Source: Ignavibacteria bacterium UBA2360 (GTDB lineage: Bacteria > Bacteroidota > Ignavibacteria > Tepidaquicellales > OLB5). Taken from it: 64,000 nucleotides of DNA. The stretch spans positions 703,245 to 767,244 of the forward strand of contig DDTQ01000011.1 of NCBI GenBank assembly GCA_002344125.1, in the 5' to 3' direction. Made by a program: the position numbers and the translations under genes. This document shows, in pieces, positions 34,609-44,098 of this stretch (within the stretch, counting starts at the first letter, position 1; every line of letters begins with the position of its first letter). The notes beneath the pieces were generated by a model that was not told the origin of the DNA, did no database searches, and saw only the letters and a program-made list of their open reading frames with translations.

Positions 34609-35550
34609 ATGAGAGCTGAAATGAAAAAAATAATGTTATTTGCGGCAGTTTTAAGCCTGATAACATTTAGTGCTTGCGACTATACCGTAAAGAAATCAGC
34701 TTCAACTACAGGTGAACTTACAGTTGGCGTTGATGAAGGAATTTCGCCGGTTGTGCAGGAAGAAGCATCTGAGTTTATGAGACTGAATAATGAAGCCAAA
34801 GTTACCCTTAACATAAAGACTACAAAAGAAGTTATTGCTGATCTCAACAACGGGACTTACAAATCAGTTGTAGTGGGCCGTGACCTGACCAAAGAAGAAG
34901 CTGATATTTTTGCCGCAAATAAAATTGAGCTCAAAAAAAGCGCTTTCGCGCTTGATGGCATAGGGGTTATTGTTAATCCTAAAAATCCGCTTACCAAACT
35001 TAACTTCAATGAACTGAAACGAATTTTTACCGGCGAGCAGAAGGAATGGAAAGATCTTGATGGCGATAATAAAGATGTTTACACAGGCAAAATAAAAGTT
35101 TTTATAGCCCGCAAGAACGCTTCTGTGCATGATATTTTCAGAGAAAGGGTGCTTGCCGGCGCGGAGTTTGGCGCAAATGATATTATATGCAGCACATCAT
35201 CACAGATGATGCGTGAAATAAAAGAAAATGTTGATGCTATCGGGTTCATTTCGATGGCATGGATAACTGTATCCAATGATACTCTTGATGAATCAGTGAA
35301 GCCGCTTAAGATCGCATCAGTGGATCCCGGAACAGGCGCAATTGGCGACTATGTTGGTCTTCACCAGGGATATATTGCAAACAAAACCTATCCGCTGGTT
35401 ACCGAAGCATTCATTTTTTCCACTGATTTTTCGATGAATCTTTCAGTTGGATTTTCCAGCTTTATGTCATCTTATGACGGACAGAGAATTGTACTGAAAT
35501 CGGGACTTGTTCCGGTCACACAGCCGGTCAAGATAATACAGCTTAATTAG
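34609..35550 (+). CDS. PstS-like substrate-binding lipoprotein
   Basis: A 313-aa protein with a lipoprotein signal (MLFAAVLSLITFSAC, lipid-modified Cys near residue 25) and a PBP-like fold of the phosphate-binding (PstS-like) superfamily. Visible motifs are ELTVGVDEGISPVVQEE, KSVVVGRDLT, DGIGVIVNPKNPL and GIGF-like AIGFISMAWI. An ATG at 34621 (MKKIMLF) is an equally plausible start. No ABC permease or ATPase is adjacent. Its company with TonB and TPR genes suggests envelope function rather than a standard phosphate transporter. Confidence 0.85.
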   Translation: MRAEMKKIMLFAAVLSLITFSACDYTVKKSASTTGELTVGVDEGISPVVQEEASEFMRLNNEAKVTLNIKTTKEVIADLNNGTYKSVVVGRDLTKEEADIFAANKIELKKSAFALDGIGVIVNPKNPLTKLNFNELKRIFTGEQKEWKDLDGDNKDVYTGKIKVFIARKNASVHDIFRERVLAGAEFGANDIICSTSSQMMREIKENVDAIGFISMAWITVSNDTLDESVKPLKIASVDPGTGAIGDYVGLHQGYIANKTYPLVTEAFIFSTDFSMNLSVGFSSFMSSYDGQRIVLKSGLVPVTQPVKIIQLN

Positions 35551-35707
35551 TATCCCCGAACGGTATAAATTACTGTTATTTTAGAGTTATTACAATTAGT
35601 TACATAACATTTATCTCAAAGCCGAAACAATATTTCCTATAAAATTCTTTAAATAAGCAGAAGTCATTCACATAAAAGAGAAACTATAAATCTAATATTA
35701 CTTGAAT

Positions 35708-37168
35708 ATGTTTACTAAATATTTGTTAAGAGCGGTTACGTTTTTTATGATATTTGCTGCAGCTGTTAATGCGCAGGATAATCTTGAAAAAGGCATGAAT
35801 GCCGTAAAGAAGGGTGATTACCTGGGCGCACTGAACCTTCTGAAGGGTGTATCAAAAGATTCCTATAACGCAAATCTATACTATGGAATTGCGCTTTATC
35901 AGACAGGTTCTGTAAAAGACGCTGAAAAATTCCTAAAGGACGCTGTAAAGAAAGATGATGAACGCCCGGAGGCGTATTCAGTTCTTGGTGAGTTGTACAC
36001 TTCACAAAAAAATTACGGCGAAGCATCCTCACAGTTTGTTAAAGCTAAAAAATACCTTCCCCTGAATAAGACAAAAGATGACCTGGAAAAAGCCGAAATA
36101 GAAACGATCATAGATGTGTTGAGTTCTGAAGCAGAAAATTTTATTGCTGACGGCAAAGTTGATAATGCGATCACTTCGCTTACGATGGCTAAAACATATG
36201 ACGATAAGAACCCAATGATCTATGTAGGACTTGGTGATGCTTACCTTGCAAGGGGCGCATTTGATCCTGCGAAAACCAACTATGACCAGGCGCTTAAGTT
36301 TAAACCTAATTACGCCCCTGCTTTATTCGGTTTGGGCAAGATATCATTCAAACAAAAAAAATACAGCGCGGCACTTGAAAATTATATCAAATCATCAGAA
36401 GCAGATAATAATTTCGCTCCGGCATTCTTTGAAAAGGGTTTAATGTTCTATCTGCTTGATAAATTCACCGATGCTATTGAGGCATTTGAAAGATATGACG
36501 TGCTTGTACCCGGTTCACCAAGAGGAAAGACTTACCTCGCAAAAGCGCGCTACGGAAAAGGCGAGTATGATGATGCTATGACTATTCTAAGTGATGTATT
36601 GGCTATTGATCCCGCTTACAGCGAAGCAAACAAGTACGCTGCATATGTGATGATAGAAAAGAAAGATTACACAAAAGCTGAAGAATTTTTCAGCAAGGTG
36701 AAACCTGAAGAACTTAACGCAGAAGATTACCAAAAATGGTCGAAAATTTACGTTGATAAAAAAGAATATACAAGAGCATATGAACTTCTGGATAAAGCAC
36801 TTACGCTCGATCCAAACGATGAAAACACATATTTTGAATACGGCAAAGCTTTATTTGCTGAACAAAAGTATGGCGATGCGAGAGTTAAGTTCGGGAAAGC
36901 TATTGAGCTCGGTATTTTGAATGTTGCCGCGTATGTTTACGCCGGTATCTGTGATTTCTATTTAAATGAATTTGAAAAAGGCGTTGAGATCCTGACAAAA
37001 AGTATAGAGCTTAACCCCAACATAGGGAGCGCATATTTATGGCGCGCTAACAACTATGCCGGTTTCACCAAGAACGCAGAAGCATGCGCAGATTATCAGA
37101 AATATTTGACGTTTGAGCCGAATGACACATTCGCGCAGGAACAGGTAAAGAAATTCTGCGGACAATAA
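35708..37168 (+). CDS. Exported TPR-repeat protein
   Basis: A 486-aa protein with signal peptide (VTFFMIFAAAVNAQ) and about twelve tetratricopeptide repeats filling the rest, for example YSVLGELYTSQKNYGEASSQF, MIYVGLGDAYLARGAFDPA and TYFEYGKALFAEQKYGDA. TPRs form scaffolds for protein contacts, here in the periplasm. I prefer the ATG at 35708 over the TTG at 35702. It ends the tonB-region gene group and runs 28 bp before the M20 peptidase gene. Confidence 0.9.
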   Translation: MFTKYLLRAVTFFMIFAAAVNAQDNLEKGMNAVKKGDYLGALNLLKGVSKDSYNANLYYGIALYQTGSVKDAEKFLKDAVKKDDERPEAYSVLGELYTSQKNYGEASSQFVKAKKYLPLNKTKDDLEKAEIETIIDVLSSEAENFIADGKVDNAITSLTMAKTYDDKNPMIYVGLGDAYLARGAFDPAKTNYDQALKFKPNYAPALFGLGKISFKQKKYSAALENYIKSSEADNNFAPAFFEKGLMFYLLDKFTDAIEAFERYDVLVPGSPRGKTYLAKARYGKGEYDDAMTILSDVLAIDPAYSEANKYAAYVMIEKKDYTKAEEFFSKVKPEELNAEDYQKWSKIYVDKKEYTRAYELLDKALTLDPNDENTYFEYGKALFAEQKYGDARVKFGKAIELGILNVAAYVYAGICDFYLNEFEKGVEILTKSIELNPNIGSAYLWRANNYAGFTKNAEACADYQKYLTFEPNDTFAQEQVKKFCGQ

Positions 37169-37195
37169 CATTGATATAGAAATACTGAAATAATA

Positions 37196-38566
37196 ATGGC
37201 TGAAATTAAGGATTTCATAAAAGGCAGCGAAGAAAGATATATTACCGAGCTTAAACATTTTTTAAGCTATCCAAGCATAAGCACCAACCCGGAAAACAAA
37301 AAAGACGTACTTGAGTGCGCAGAGTACTTAAGATCGCATATGGAATCAATAGGGATGCAGAACGCGAAAGTGTACCCTACAAAAGGGCATCCTGTAGTGT
37401 ATTCAGAATGGCTTAACGCGGGAGCTGATAAGCCTACAGTGCTTATCTACGGGCATTATGACGTGCAGCCTGTGGATCCGCTTGAGTTATGGACATCGCC
37501 TCCGTTTGAGGCAGAGATACGGGGCGAGAATATTTTCGCACGCGGTTCTGCAGATGATAAAGGGCAGGTGTTTATTCACCTGAAGGCTATCGAGGCTCAT
37601 TTATCACAGAAAAAATCGCTTCCTGTGAATATCAAGCTTTTGATTGAGGGTGAAGAAGAAATAGGCAGCGTTCATCTTGGTGATTTCATCAAAGATAATG
37701 TCGAGCTGCTTAAATGCGATGTTATTGTGGTTTCCGATACATCAATGTTCTCAAAAGAGCTTCCGGCGTTGGGTTACGCATTAAGAGGTTTATGTTATAT
37801 GCAGATCGATGTTACGGGACCAAACCGTGATCTTCATTCTGGACAGTACGGCGGCGCGGTTGGTAATCCGATAAACGCGCTTGCTGAGATGATATCAAAG
37901 ATGAAAGATGCTGACGGAAGGATCCTTATAGATGGATTCTATGATGATGTTGCGCCGCTTGGTAAAGAGGAAAAAGAGAATTTTGAAAAACTACCTTTCG
38001 ATGATAAAGAATACGCTGAGGGACTTGAAGTTGATGAGCTTGCCGGAGAAAAAGGTTATAGTACCCTGGAAAGATTATGGTCGAGGCCTACACTTGATTG
38101 CAACGGTATTTGGGGCGGATTCACAGGCGAAGGCGCAAAAACTGTTCTGCCTTCAAAGGCTTCTGCCAAGATTAGTATGAGGCTTGTTCCAAACCAGGAC
38201 CCTGATAAGATCGCTGAGTTGTTTGTTAAGTTTGTAAAAAAGATCGCGCCAAAAAGTATCAAAGTTGATGTGTATGGGCAGCATCACGGCAAGCCGTGGA
38301 TCTCGCCAATTGAAAGCAAATGGAACCAGGCAGCAATTCGCGCCTTAGAAGAAGGTTTTGGCAAAGAACCTGTATTTATGAGAGAAGGCGGTTCAATACC
38401 AATTGTATTTACTCTCGAAGAATACCTGAAAGCACCTACGGTGCTGCTGGGATTCGGATTGCCGGATGAGAATGCGCATTCACCGGATGAGCATCTCAAT
38501 CTGAATAATTTCCATAACGGAATTTTGACCAGTGCGGTATTTTATGATGAGATAGCGAAGGCTTAA
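37196..38566 (+). CDS. M20-family dipeptidase
   Basis: A 456-aa zinc metallopeptidase of the CNDP/PepV-like branch. Metal ligands and catalytic residues are visible in IYGHYDVQP (His and catalytic Asp), ARGSADDKGQ (bridging Asp), IEGEEEIGS (catalytic Glu and metal Glu), VSDTSMF and a C-terminal PDENAHSPDEHL (His). The insert after ALRGLCYMQIDVTGPNRDLHSGQYGG is the dimerisation domain. Cytoplasmic, no signal peptide. It hydrolyses short peptides. Confidence 0.95.
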   Translation: MAEIKDFIKGSEERYITELKHFLSYPSISTNPENKKDVLECAEYLRSHMESIGMQNAKVYPTKGHPVVYSEWLNAGADKPTVLIYGHYDVQPVDPLELWTSPPFEAEIRGENIFARGSADDKGQVFIHLKAIEAHLSQKKSLPVNIKLLIEGEEEIGSVHLGDFIKDNVELLKCDVIVVSDTSMFSKELPALGYALRGLCYMQIDVTGPNRDLHSGQYGGAVGNPINALAEMISKMKDADGRILIDGFYDDVAPLGKEEKENFEKLPFDDKEYAEGLEVDELAGEKGYSTLERLWSRPTLDCNGIWGGFTGEGAKTVLPSKASAKISMRLVPNQDPDKIAELFVKFVKKIAPKSIKVDVYGQHHGKPWISPIESKWNQAAIRALEEGFGKEPVFMREGGSIPIVFTLEEYLKAPTVLLGFGLPDENAHSPDEHLNLNNFHNGILTSAVFYDEIAKA

Positions 38567-38665
38567 GTTTGAAGAAATTTAATGGATTGAATTTATACAG
38601 GTAATGCTATATCTTTACAGTATATCATTTTTTAATCATTGTAAAACAAAGAGTTAGGGTAAAAA

Positions 38666-38980
38666 ATGCAGCCAAAAGTTAAGAGTAAGAAGACTCAAAT
38701 AGGGAAATCAAAGCAGAAAAAGGAATTTTCGTTTCCATTGGAAAAAGAGAATTTCATGATAATAGGATTAGGGATTGCATTATTGATCGTGGGATATTTC
38801 CTGATGTCTGAAAACTCAGTTGATGGCTTTTTGCCGACTGTTGTTGCCCCTATTTTGCTGGTTGCGGGCTATTGTGTGGTGATACCTTATGGTATCCTAA
38901 AAAAGCCAAAGAGTGAAATTTCATCAGTTCCTGAAGAAAGTATCCAGGAAGCAGAAACATCTAACATTAAAACAAGTTAA
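38666..38980 (+). CDS. DUF3098-family small membrane protein
   Basis: A 104-aa protein with a basic N-terminus, the family motif FPLEKENFMIIGLGIALLIVGYFLM (helix 1) and a second helix VVAPILLVAGYCVVIPYGIL. DUF3098 is typical of Bacteroidota and sits near division or secretion genes in some genomes; its function is unknown. Confidence 0.88.
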   Translation: MQPKVKSKKTQIGKSKQKKEFSFPLEKENFMIIGLGIALLIVGYFLMSENSVDGFLPTVVAPILLVAGYCVVIPYGILKKPKSEISSVPEESIQEAETSNIKTS

Positions 38981-39006
38981 GAAAAATAAATTCCGGAAAG
39001 TTTAAA

Positions 39007-39034
39007 AGAAGAGCTATGCTCTTCTTTTTTTTTT
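39007..39034 (+). terminator. Terminator after DUF3098 gene
   Basis: AGAAGAGC-tat-GCTCTTCT followed by ten T. Confidence 0.88.
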
Positions 39035-39035
39035 G

Positions 39036-39073
39036 CAAAAAAAATAACCCCGGCACCACAATACCGGGGTTAT
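39036..39073 (-). terminator. Terminator for the minus-strand barrel/lipoprotein pair
   Basis: ATAACCCCGG/CCGGGGTTAT (perfect 10 bp, 10-nt loop) with a T-run on the minus strand, 33 bp downstream of the barrel gene stop. Confidence 0.88.
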
Positions 39074-39105
39074 AACGTCAATTATGAATATAGAAGGATG
39101 GAAAA

Positions 39106-39726
39106 TTATAATTTGAATCTTAAACCTGTTGTGATCTGAATACCTGTTGTTTTTGTTGTTGAAGCCGGATTATTTTTTTGAATGTTTGAAAGTCCTAATG
39201 AATAGCCAAACTGGCCAAACAGATCCATAGTAGGCGCTACCTTAAAATCTAATCCGCCGCCGAACATAAGACCAAAATCTATTGTTTCTACCTGAGGGCT
39301 TATATCAGTAGTAGATGATGTACCACCTGTAGGTGTTTGTGTGTAGCTGGCCGAGAGAATGAATCCAAGGTTAGGACCGGCGAAAATATAAGGTTTTATC
39401 TCAGTGAGCGGGAATTTCACTTTTACTAAAGCGTCTAATTCGATAACGCTTAAGCTGTTTGAAGCAACACCATCAGCACCTGAATATGAATTACCTTTAG
39501 TAATGAATCTAACTCCGGGAGCAATTGAGAACTGAGGAGTGATTGGCGCATCTAACATTGCCCCAATTATGAAACATGTTTTACCGCCGAATGATGTTGA
39601 AGGTGTCTGGTTTGTGTTTGCAAGGTTAAGCCCTGCTTCAAATCCGAGTGAAAGCTTTGATTGCGAATAAACTGATATCGTTGAAACTGCAAGTAATGCT
39701 GCCAATAAAATTGTTTTAAGCTTCAT
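39106..39726 (-). CDS. Outer-membrane beta-barrel protein (OMP_b-brl_2 type)
   Basis: A 206-aa protein with signal peptide (TILLAALLAVSTISVYSQ). About eight amphipathic strands follow, alternating small and aromatic residues (LSLGFEAGLNLA, FSIAPGVRFITKG, IKPYIFAGPNLGFI, DFGLMFGGGLDFKV, MDLFGQFGYSLGL), ending in a terminal hydrophobic Phe-containing strand (TTGLRFKL). It follows a lipoprotein gene by 29 bp and shares a terminator with nothing else, so the two form a minus-strand operon. Confidence 0.9.
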   Translation of the reverse strand: MKLKTILLAALLAVSTISVYSQSKLSLGFEAGLNLANTNQTPSTSFGGKTCFIIGAMLDAPITPQFSIAPGVRFITKGNSYSGADGVASNSLSVIELDALVKVKFPLTEIKPYIFAGPNLGFILSASYTQTPTGGTSSTTDISPQVETIDFGLMFGGGLDFKVAPTMDLFGQFGYSLGLSNIQKNNPASTTKTTGIQITTGLRFKL

Positions 39727-39755
39727 TTTATTTCTCCTTTAAATTGATTTTATTA

Positions 39756-40139
39756 TTATGGTATTGTATAATTAATTGTAGATGTATATGCCTGGTTGTT
39801 TGACGCTGTTGTACCTGTGAAAATAAACTGCCACTGCTGACCGGAGGTAACACCGGTATATTCATTTGGGTAAGCCCATTGCTGGTTTGCAGCGTATGTT
39901 TGTCCTGAATTATCTGTGATAGAATCTCTGAAGTTGCCTGTACCCAAAACAAGTTTTGTAACTTTTACATCAACGCTGGGCTGCCATGTAAACTGTACAC
40001 CGTTAGTGCTTTGCTGAGCGCCCATTGTGAAATTGACAGTGTTGTTACCCAGTAAACCGCCATCTCCGCTGTTGCCGCAGGAGATTATCCCTATCATTAT
40101 TACAAATGCGGGAATGAACAGAAGAAGTGTTTTTTTCAT
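39756..40139 (-). CDS. Small lipoprotein of unknown function
   Basis: A 127-aa protein with a lipoprotein signal (FVIMIGIISCG, lipid Cys near residue 21), a short Gly/Asn linker and a beta-rich domain of about 95 residues (FTWQPSVDVKVTKLVLGTG, then WQFIFTGTTASN). It is the first gene of the pair with the barrel protein; a surface or periplasmic partner of that barrel is plausible. AAAGGA lies before the ATG. Confidence 0.78.
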   Translation of the reverse strand: MKKTLLLFIPAFVIMIGIISCGNSGDGGLLGNNTVNFTMGAQQSTNGVQFTWQPSVDVKVTKLVLGTGNFRDSITDNSGQTYAANQQWAYPNEYTGVTSGQQWQFIFTGTTASNNQAYTSTINYTIP

Positions 40140-40212
40140 TTATTTAATATTCCTTTCTTGTTTAATATTATTGCTGTATAATCTAATCCCCCGAACCCAT
40201 AATAATTCTGAA

Positions 40213-40312
40213 TTCGTAGGCTATACGATGTTCCAGGAAGTGTTTATGGAAATATCCGGGGGATGTAATATCAATTTTAATGAAATTGCTGAACATCATA
40301 TAGCCTAACGAA
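40213..40312. repeat. Long inverted repeat (about 21 bp arms, 57-bp centre)
   Basis: TTCGTAGGCTATACGATGTTC (first 20 bases quoted elsewhere as arms) at 40213-40233 pairs with 40291-40312 with one mismatch and one bulge. The key arm cores are GGCTATACGATGTTC and GAACATCATATAGCC. It lies in the divergent gap between the lipoprotein and a 'SPYFN' protein. It could be a miniature inverted-repeat element or a large cis-acting hairpin. Confidence 0.6.
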
Positions 40313-40420
40313 GCAAACATAAGGTTTGATTTCTGCTTCTCAAAAGTAAAATTTTTCCGGTTTTAGAAAGTGTACGGGAGTTTTTTGATAGAAAAATGCG
40401 TTTTTATTAACATTTTTCAC

Positions 40421-40428
40421 TATTTTTG
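40421..40428 (+). promoter_or_regulatory. -7 element TATTTTTG
   Basis: A match to TAnnTTTG 25 bp before the preferred start at 40453. No TTG is present 20 nt upstream. It overlaps the in-frame TTG at 40426, arguing against that TTG as a translation start. Confidence 0.4.
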
Positions 40429-40452
40429 TATGTTGGTTTTAGAAAAAAAATA

Positions 40453-41907
40453 TTGAAAAATACTAAACTTATAAATTTATTTAAAACTTTCAGTCCCCCG
40501 GAGCTTAAAAAGTTCAGGGATTTTGTGAATTCTCCTTACTTTAATAAAAACAAAAAAGTTATAAAATTGAACAATGAGCTGTACAGTTACTATCCGGAAT
40601 ATGATTCAGATGAACTGAGCGAGGAAAAGATATACCGAAAGGTATTTGGAGGCGAAAAATATGATTATTTTAGAATAAAAAACATCATTTCTGATCTTTA
40701 TATCCTTGGACTGGAATTTTTAAAACAGCAATCAAATATTTACACTGATTTTTCAGGTGAATTCAATATGTTATCGCAGCTTAGAAAAAGAAAACTGTGG
40801 AAAAGCCATGCAAAACATATAGAGCATCTTCTGGAATCGTTTGGCAAAGCAGAAATTAAGGACAGATTTTACCTTTATAATGAGCATCTCCTTATTTCCG
40901 AAAAGCAGCTTTCAATAATCCTTAAAACACCTAACAGCACAGAATCACTTCAGGAATATTTTGACAGTTTCCATGATTTTGCTCTATTGAGCATGCTGAA
41001 ATCTTATGCGCTGATGATTCATGTTGGCAAGGAAAACCGTTCTAAGTTTGAACTGAAAATGTTCAGTGATGTGTATAATTATATTCAGAACACAGATCTT
41101 ACAGGTAAACCTTTACTAAACGTATATAAATTTATTATTCTTCTTACGGTAAACAGAAATGAAGATTTCTATTTTAAACTTAAAAAATTATTCATCGAAA
41201 ATTACAACTCTCTCAGCGATGAAGATACATATTATACCCATATGTATATATTCGGTTTTTGTATGGATAAATATAACATTGAAGCAAACCGGAAATATAT
41301 AAAGGAATGTTATGAGCTGTTTCTGCACGCATATCAGAAAAATTTTGTCTCACTGGGTGAACTTCTTTATCCGGATTTCATTAACTATGTAAAAGTATTT
41401 ATGCGAAAAGGTGATAAGAAGATCACCCTGGAATTTATGGAAGCTAACAAACGGAAACTGCCTGATGACCAATATGAAAACTGCATGAATTTTTCATATG
41501 CGTACATTGCTCACCATGAAGGCAATTTCACTGAGGCATTGGCTCTGATTCAGAAGGTAAATTTTCCCTTAACTATAATGAAAGTGCAGGTCAAAATATT
41601 GCAGGTACAGCTTAACTATGAACTGGGTTATTTTGAAGAAACCAGAGAGCTTGCCGGATATTTCAAAAAATCAATAAAGAATGAAGAGGGAATTTCGAAG
41701 GAACACAAACATTCAATAATAAGTTTTTTGAAAAATATTGTTACCCTGATCGATCTTGGGTTAACCACCAACAGGGCTGCTTTTAAACTGAACCGGGTTA
41801 AATTAATGGAAGAGATTGTGAAATCTCAAAAGAACTATTTTGGTGTCAGAATTTGGCTTGAAGATAAGCTTGAGGAAATGAAATTTAGTAAACTAAATGA
41901 TAAATAA
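40453..41907 (+). CDS. Unknown 484-aa protein, 'SPYFN' family member C
   Basis: The third member of the family at 6180-7640 and 12298-13758. From the TTG at 40453 the N-terminus reads MKNTKLINLFKTFSPPELKK then FRDFVNSPYFN. This puts 14 residues up to FS, exactly as in member B. The upstream TTG (40426) would add nine residues absent from the paralogs and overlaps a promoter element. It shares IKNIISDLYILGLEFL with the LLRKL helix of the others and the Tyr-rich helical C-terminus. No signal peptide. The SRPBCC gene follows after 2 bp, so it probably heads an operon. Function unknown. Confidence 0.82.
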   Translation: MKNTKLINLFKTFSPPELKKFRDFVNSPYFNKNKKVIKLNNELYSYYPEYDSDELSEEKIYRKVFGGEKYDYFRIKNIISDLYILGLEFLKQQSNIYTDFSGEFNMLSQLRKRKLWKSHAKHIEHLLESFGKAEIKDRFYLYNEHLLISEKQLSIILKTPNSTESLQEYFDSFHDFALLSMLKSYALMIHVGKENRSKFELKMFSDVYNYIQNTDLTGKPLLNVYKFIILLTVNRNEDFYFKLKKLFIENYNSLSDEDTYYTHMYIFGFCMDKYNIEANRKYIKECYELFLHAYQKNFVSLGELLYPDFINYVKVFMRKGDKKITLEFMEANKRKLPDDQYENCMNFSYAYIAHHEGNFTEALALIQKVNFPLTIMKVQVKILQVQLNYELGYFEETRELAGYFKKSIKNEEGISKEHKHSIISFLKNIVTLIDLGLTTNRAAFKLNRVKLMEEIVKSQKNYFGVRIWLEDKLEEMKFSKLNDK

Positions 41908-41909
41908 TT

Positions 41910-42377
41910 ATGGCAAAAAAATTTAAATACAACTGGAAAGAATTCACACTTCAGGCAGCATTCAGGGGAACACCTGAAAAGCTTTTCAAAATGTGGACAG
42001 AACCTAAGCTTCTGTGTAAATGGTTTTTGACCGGAGCTAAGGTTGAACTCAAAAAAGGCGGTGAATATGTGTTTATGTGGGTTAATGATGCGATGGAATC
42101 AGGTAAAGTTCTGGAAGTCAGAAAGAACTCACTGTTCAGTTTCACCTTTGCGGGAGGAAAGTGTGATGTTAAGTTTCGTAAATCCGGGAAAGATTGCGTG
42201 GTTACGCTTCGGCAATATGGAATTCTTACTGATGAAAGTCACAAGGTAGGCACCCACATGGGCTGCCAGCTGGGCTGGACTTTTTTCTTTGCAAATCTGA
42301 AATCCGTTCTGGAATCCGGTACGGATCTCAGAGAGTTCAATCCTAAACACTTAAAAGAAGGTACGGTGTTTTATTAA
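41910..42377 (+). CDS. SRPBCC (AHSA1/START-like) domain protein
   Basis: A 155-aa protein spanning one helix-grip domain: AFRGTPEKLFKMWTEP, LLCKWFLTGAKVELKKGGEY, ESGKVLEVRK, VTLRQYGILTDE, then GWTFFFANLKSVLE. These bind hydrophobic ligands or Hsp90-type partners. It follows member C by 2 bp and its stop overlaps the next ATG (TAATG), so three genes are likely translated together. Confidence 0.88.
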   Translation: MAKKFKYNWKEFTLQAAFRGTPEKLFKMWTEPKLLCKWFLTGAKVELKKGGEYVFMWVNDAMESGKVLEVRKNSLFSFTFAGGKCDVKFRKSGKDCVVTLRQYGILTDESHKVGTHMGCQLGWTFFFANLKSVLESGTDLREFNPKHLKEGTVFY

Positions 42378-43480
42378 TGCTGAAAACATCAATGTTCCAA
42401 CTGCAATTAGTATGCCCCGGCTGCAACAATTTTGTTGCCGTTTCGGGAATTACAGATTTTGATACATGTCAGAATTGCGGCAAACACGTAAATGTATCTT
42501 CAGTTATAAATGATAAGATGTTTGGGATCATGGACAGGCAAAAGTACATGAATGGATTTTTATCCGGCGGAATAGAACAGCCGGGAGGCGCAAACGCTTA
42601 CAAACTGGTGTACTCTTCAATGCAGCCATATTGCGAAGAATGCGGAAACGTAATAGATGAGCAAACGGCTTTTGAAGCAATTGATTCAGGCAAAACCTAC
42701 ACATGCCCCAAATGCAGTCATAAAATGCCCGTCAGGGCGGCCGATAAGTTACTCAAAGAGTTTCATCCCAAAGCCGTTGGTGTACTTAATGATTCTTACG
42801 GTATTGATAAAAAGAGCCTTGATACCACTAAGGACGAAATGCTTGTTTGTAAATGTATGACCTGCGGTGCCGGATTAGAACTTACCGTCGATACTAAACG
42901 AACAATTAAATGTAATTACTGCGATAATGAGAACTACTTGCCGGATTCTATCTGGACTAAGTTACATCCCAATAAAGAAGTGCAGCCTCTTTTTATGCTC
43001 CTTGATCTGAATGAAAGTGACATTAAAGCTTCGGTTGATTATTTTATTAATGTTACCGCGCTGAATATTATCAGCCGGCATTTTGATAATTTTACACGCC
43101 AGTATTTTGAAAGACCGTTTGTTTCTGAATCATTGCTTACATGGATCAAACTATTTATCTCAGCCAAAAATAACGAGCAGATAAGTTTTAACATGGATAT
43201 CACTAAGTGCCATAAATTTTTCTATGAAAATCTGTTACTTGGTCTGGATTCGCATCCCGCTGCGCTGAAAGAAGTAACTTCAGAATACGGCATTGGCATG
43301 CCAATAGAATTACAGTCAGCCTTAGCGGGGGATAAGGATGAATCTGTCAGGTTATCACTGGCTAAGAATCAGGGGCTGCATAAAAACACAATAAAGAAGC
43401 TGCAGAGCGATAGTTCCATTGCCGTGCAAACCGAGGCAAAAAAACTCAAAACAGGCATTTTCAGCAGAATATTTGGATGA
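42377..43480 (+). CDS. Multi-zinc-ribbon protein with LRV/HEAT-like C-terminus
   Basis: A 367-aa protein. Three or more CxxC pairs form zinc ribbons: CPGCNNF with CQNCGKH (about 14-35), CEECGN with CPKCSHK (about 86-114), and CMTCGA with CNYCDNE (about 160-185). A helical middle follows, and the C-terminus (AGDKDESVRLSLAKNQGLHK then LQSDSSIAVQTEA) looks like leucine-rich-variant or HEAT repeats. Soluble. It is translationally coupled to the SRPBCC protein. It may act as a protein- or RNA-binding adaptor; function unknown. Confidence 0.75.
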   Translation: MLKTSMFQLQLVCPGCNNFVAVSGITDFDTCQNCGKHVNVSSVINDKMFGIMDRQKYMNGFLSGGIEQPGGANAYKLVYSSMQPYCEECGNVIDEQTAFEAIDSGKTYTCPKCSHKMPVRAADKLLKEFHPKAVGVLNDSYGIDKKSLDTTKDEMLVCKCMTCGAGLELTVDTKRTIKCNYCDNENYLPDSIWTKLHPNKEVQPLFMLLDLNESDIKASVDYFINVTALNIISRHFDNFTRQYFERPFVSESLLTWIKLFISAKNNEQISFNMDITKCHKFFYENLLLGLDSHPAALKEVTSEYGIGMPIELQSALAGDKDESVRLSLAKNQGLHKNTIKKLQSDSSIAVQTEAKKLKTGIFSRIFG

Positions 43481-43549
43481 AAGTAGGGTAATTTCGTTTT
43501 CTATATATTTTATCTTTTATTAATGATATTTTTGTAAATAATATCAAAA

Positions 43550-44098
43550 ATGACACAAATCTCAGAGTCCAGATCCACAAAAATAGCTTTGACACTGCTT
43601 GTAATTTCGGCAATATTCTGGCTGGGCGGAATAAATATCCGCACGCTTATAGGGAATGAACTGCTTGACTATGACCAGTTCGATTTCAGAACATCGCTGC
43701 CGCCGGATAGAGAAAACACATTGTTCCAGATGATCTCAAACGCTTCGCTTGTTGTTGTGATAAGTTATGCGATCGTCTTAATTTCCGCAATATGGTATAT
43801 AGCAGGAACGAAACTTAAAGTAAAAGAGAATGGATGGCTGCTTATGAGCGCCATACTTTTTTTTATGTTTGTTCCGGTTGAGCTGTACACTAATTACCTG
43901 GATGTAAGGTTCATGATACTTTATCACCAGGGACCGCCAAACCATGATGAACTTTTGAAGCTCTTCGGCGAAAGAATAGGCGCATTCAGGGGAGTGCCTG
44001 TAATTGCGATGCTTTGTTATTACACAATTATACCTATTGCTGTATTCAGACCATTAAGGAAACAAAAAGTCACCGATGAAGAAAAAAAAGCAGGTTGA
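43550..44098 (+). CDS. Integral membrane protein, four helices
   Basis: A 182-aa protein with hydrophobic segments near residues 10-28, 66-84, 95-113 and 147-165 (IALTLLVISAIFWLGG, LVVVISYAIVLISAIWYIAG, LLMSAILFFMFVPVEL, VIAMLCYYTIIPIAVF). No family recognised. It overlaps the next gene by 23 bp and heads a three-gene overlapping set ending in an MBL hydrolase. Confidence 0.78.
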   Translation: MTQISESRSTKIALTLLVISAIFWLGGINIRTLIGNELLDYDQFDFRTSLPPDRENTLFQMISNASLVVVISYAIVLISAIWYIAGTKLKVKENGWLLMSAILFFMFVPVELYTNYLDVRFMILYHQGPPNHDELLKLFGERIGAFRGVPVIAMLCYYTIIPIAVFRPLRKQKVTDEEKKAG

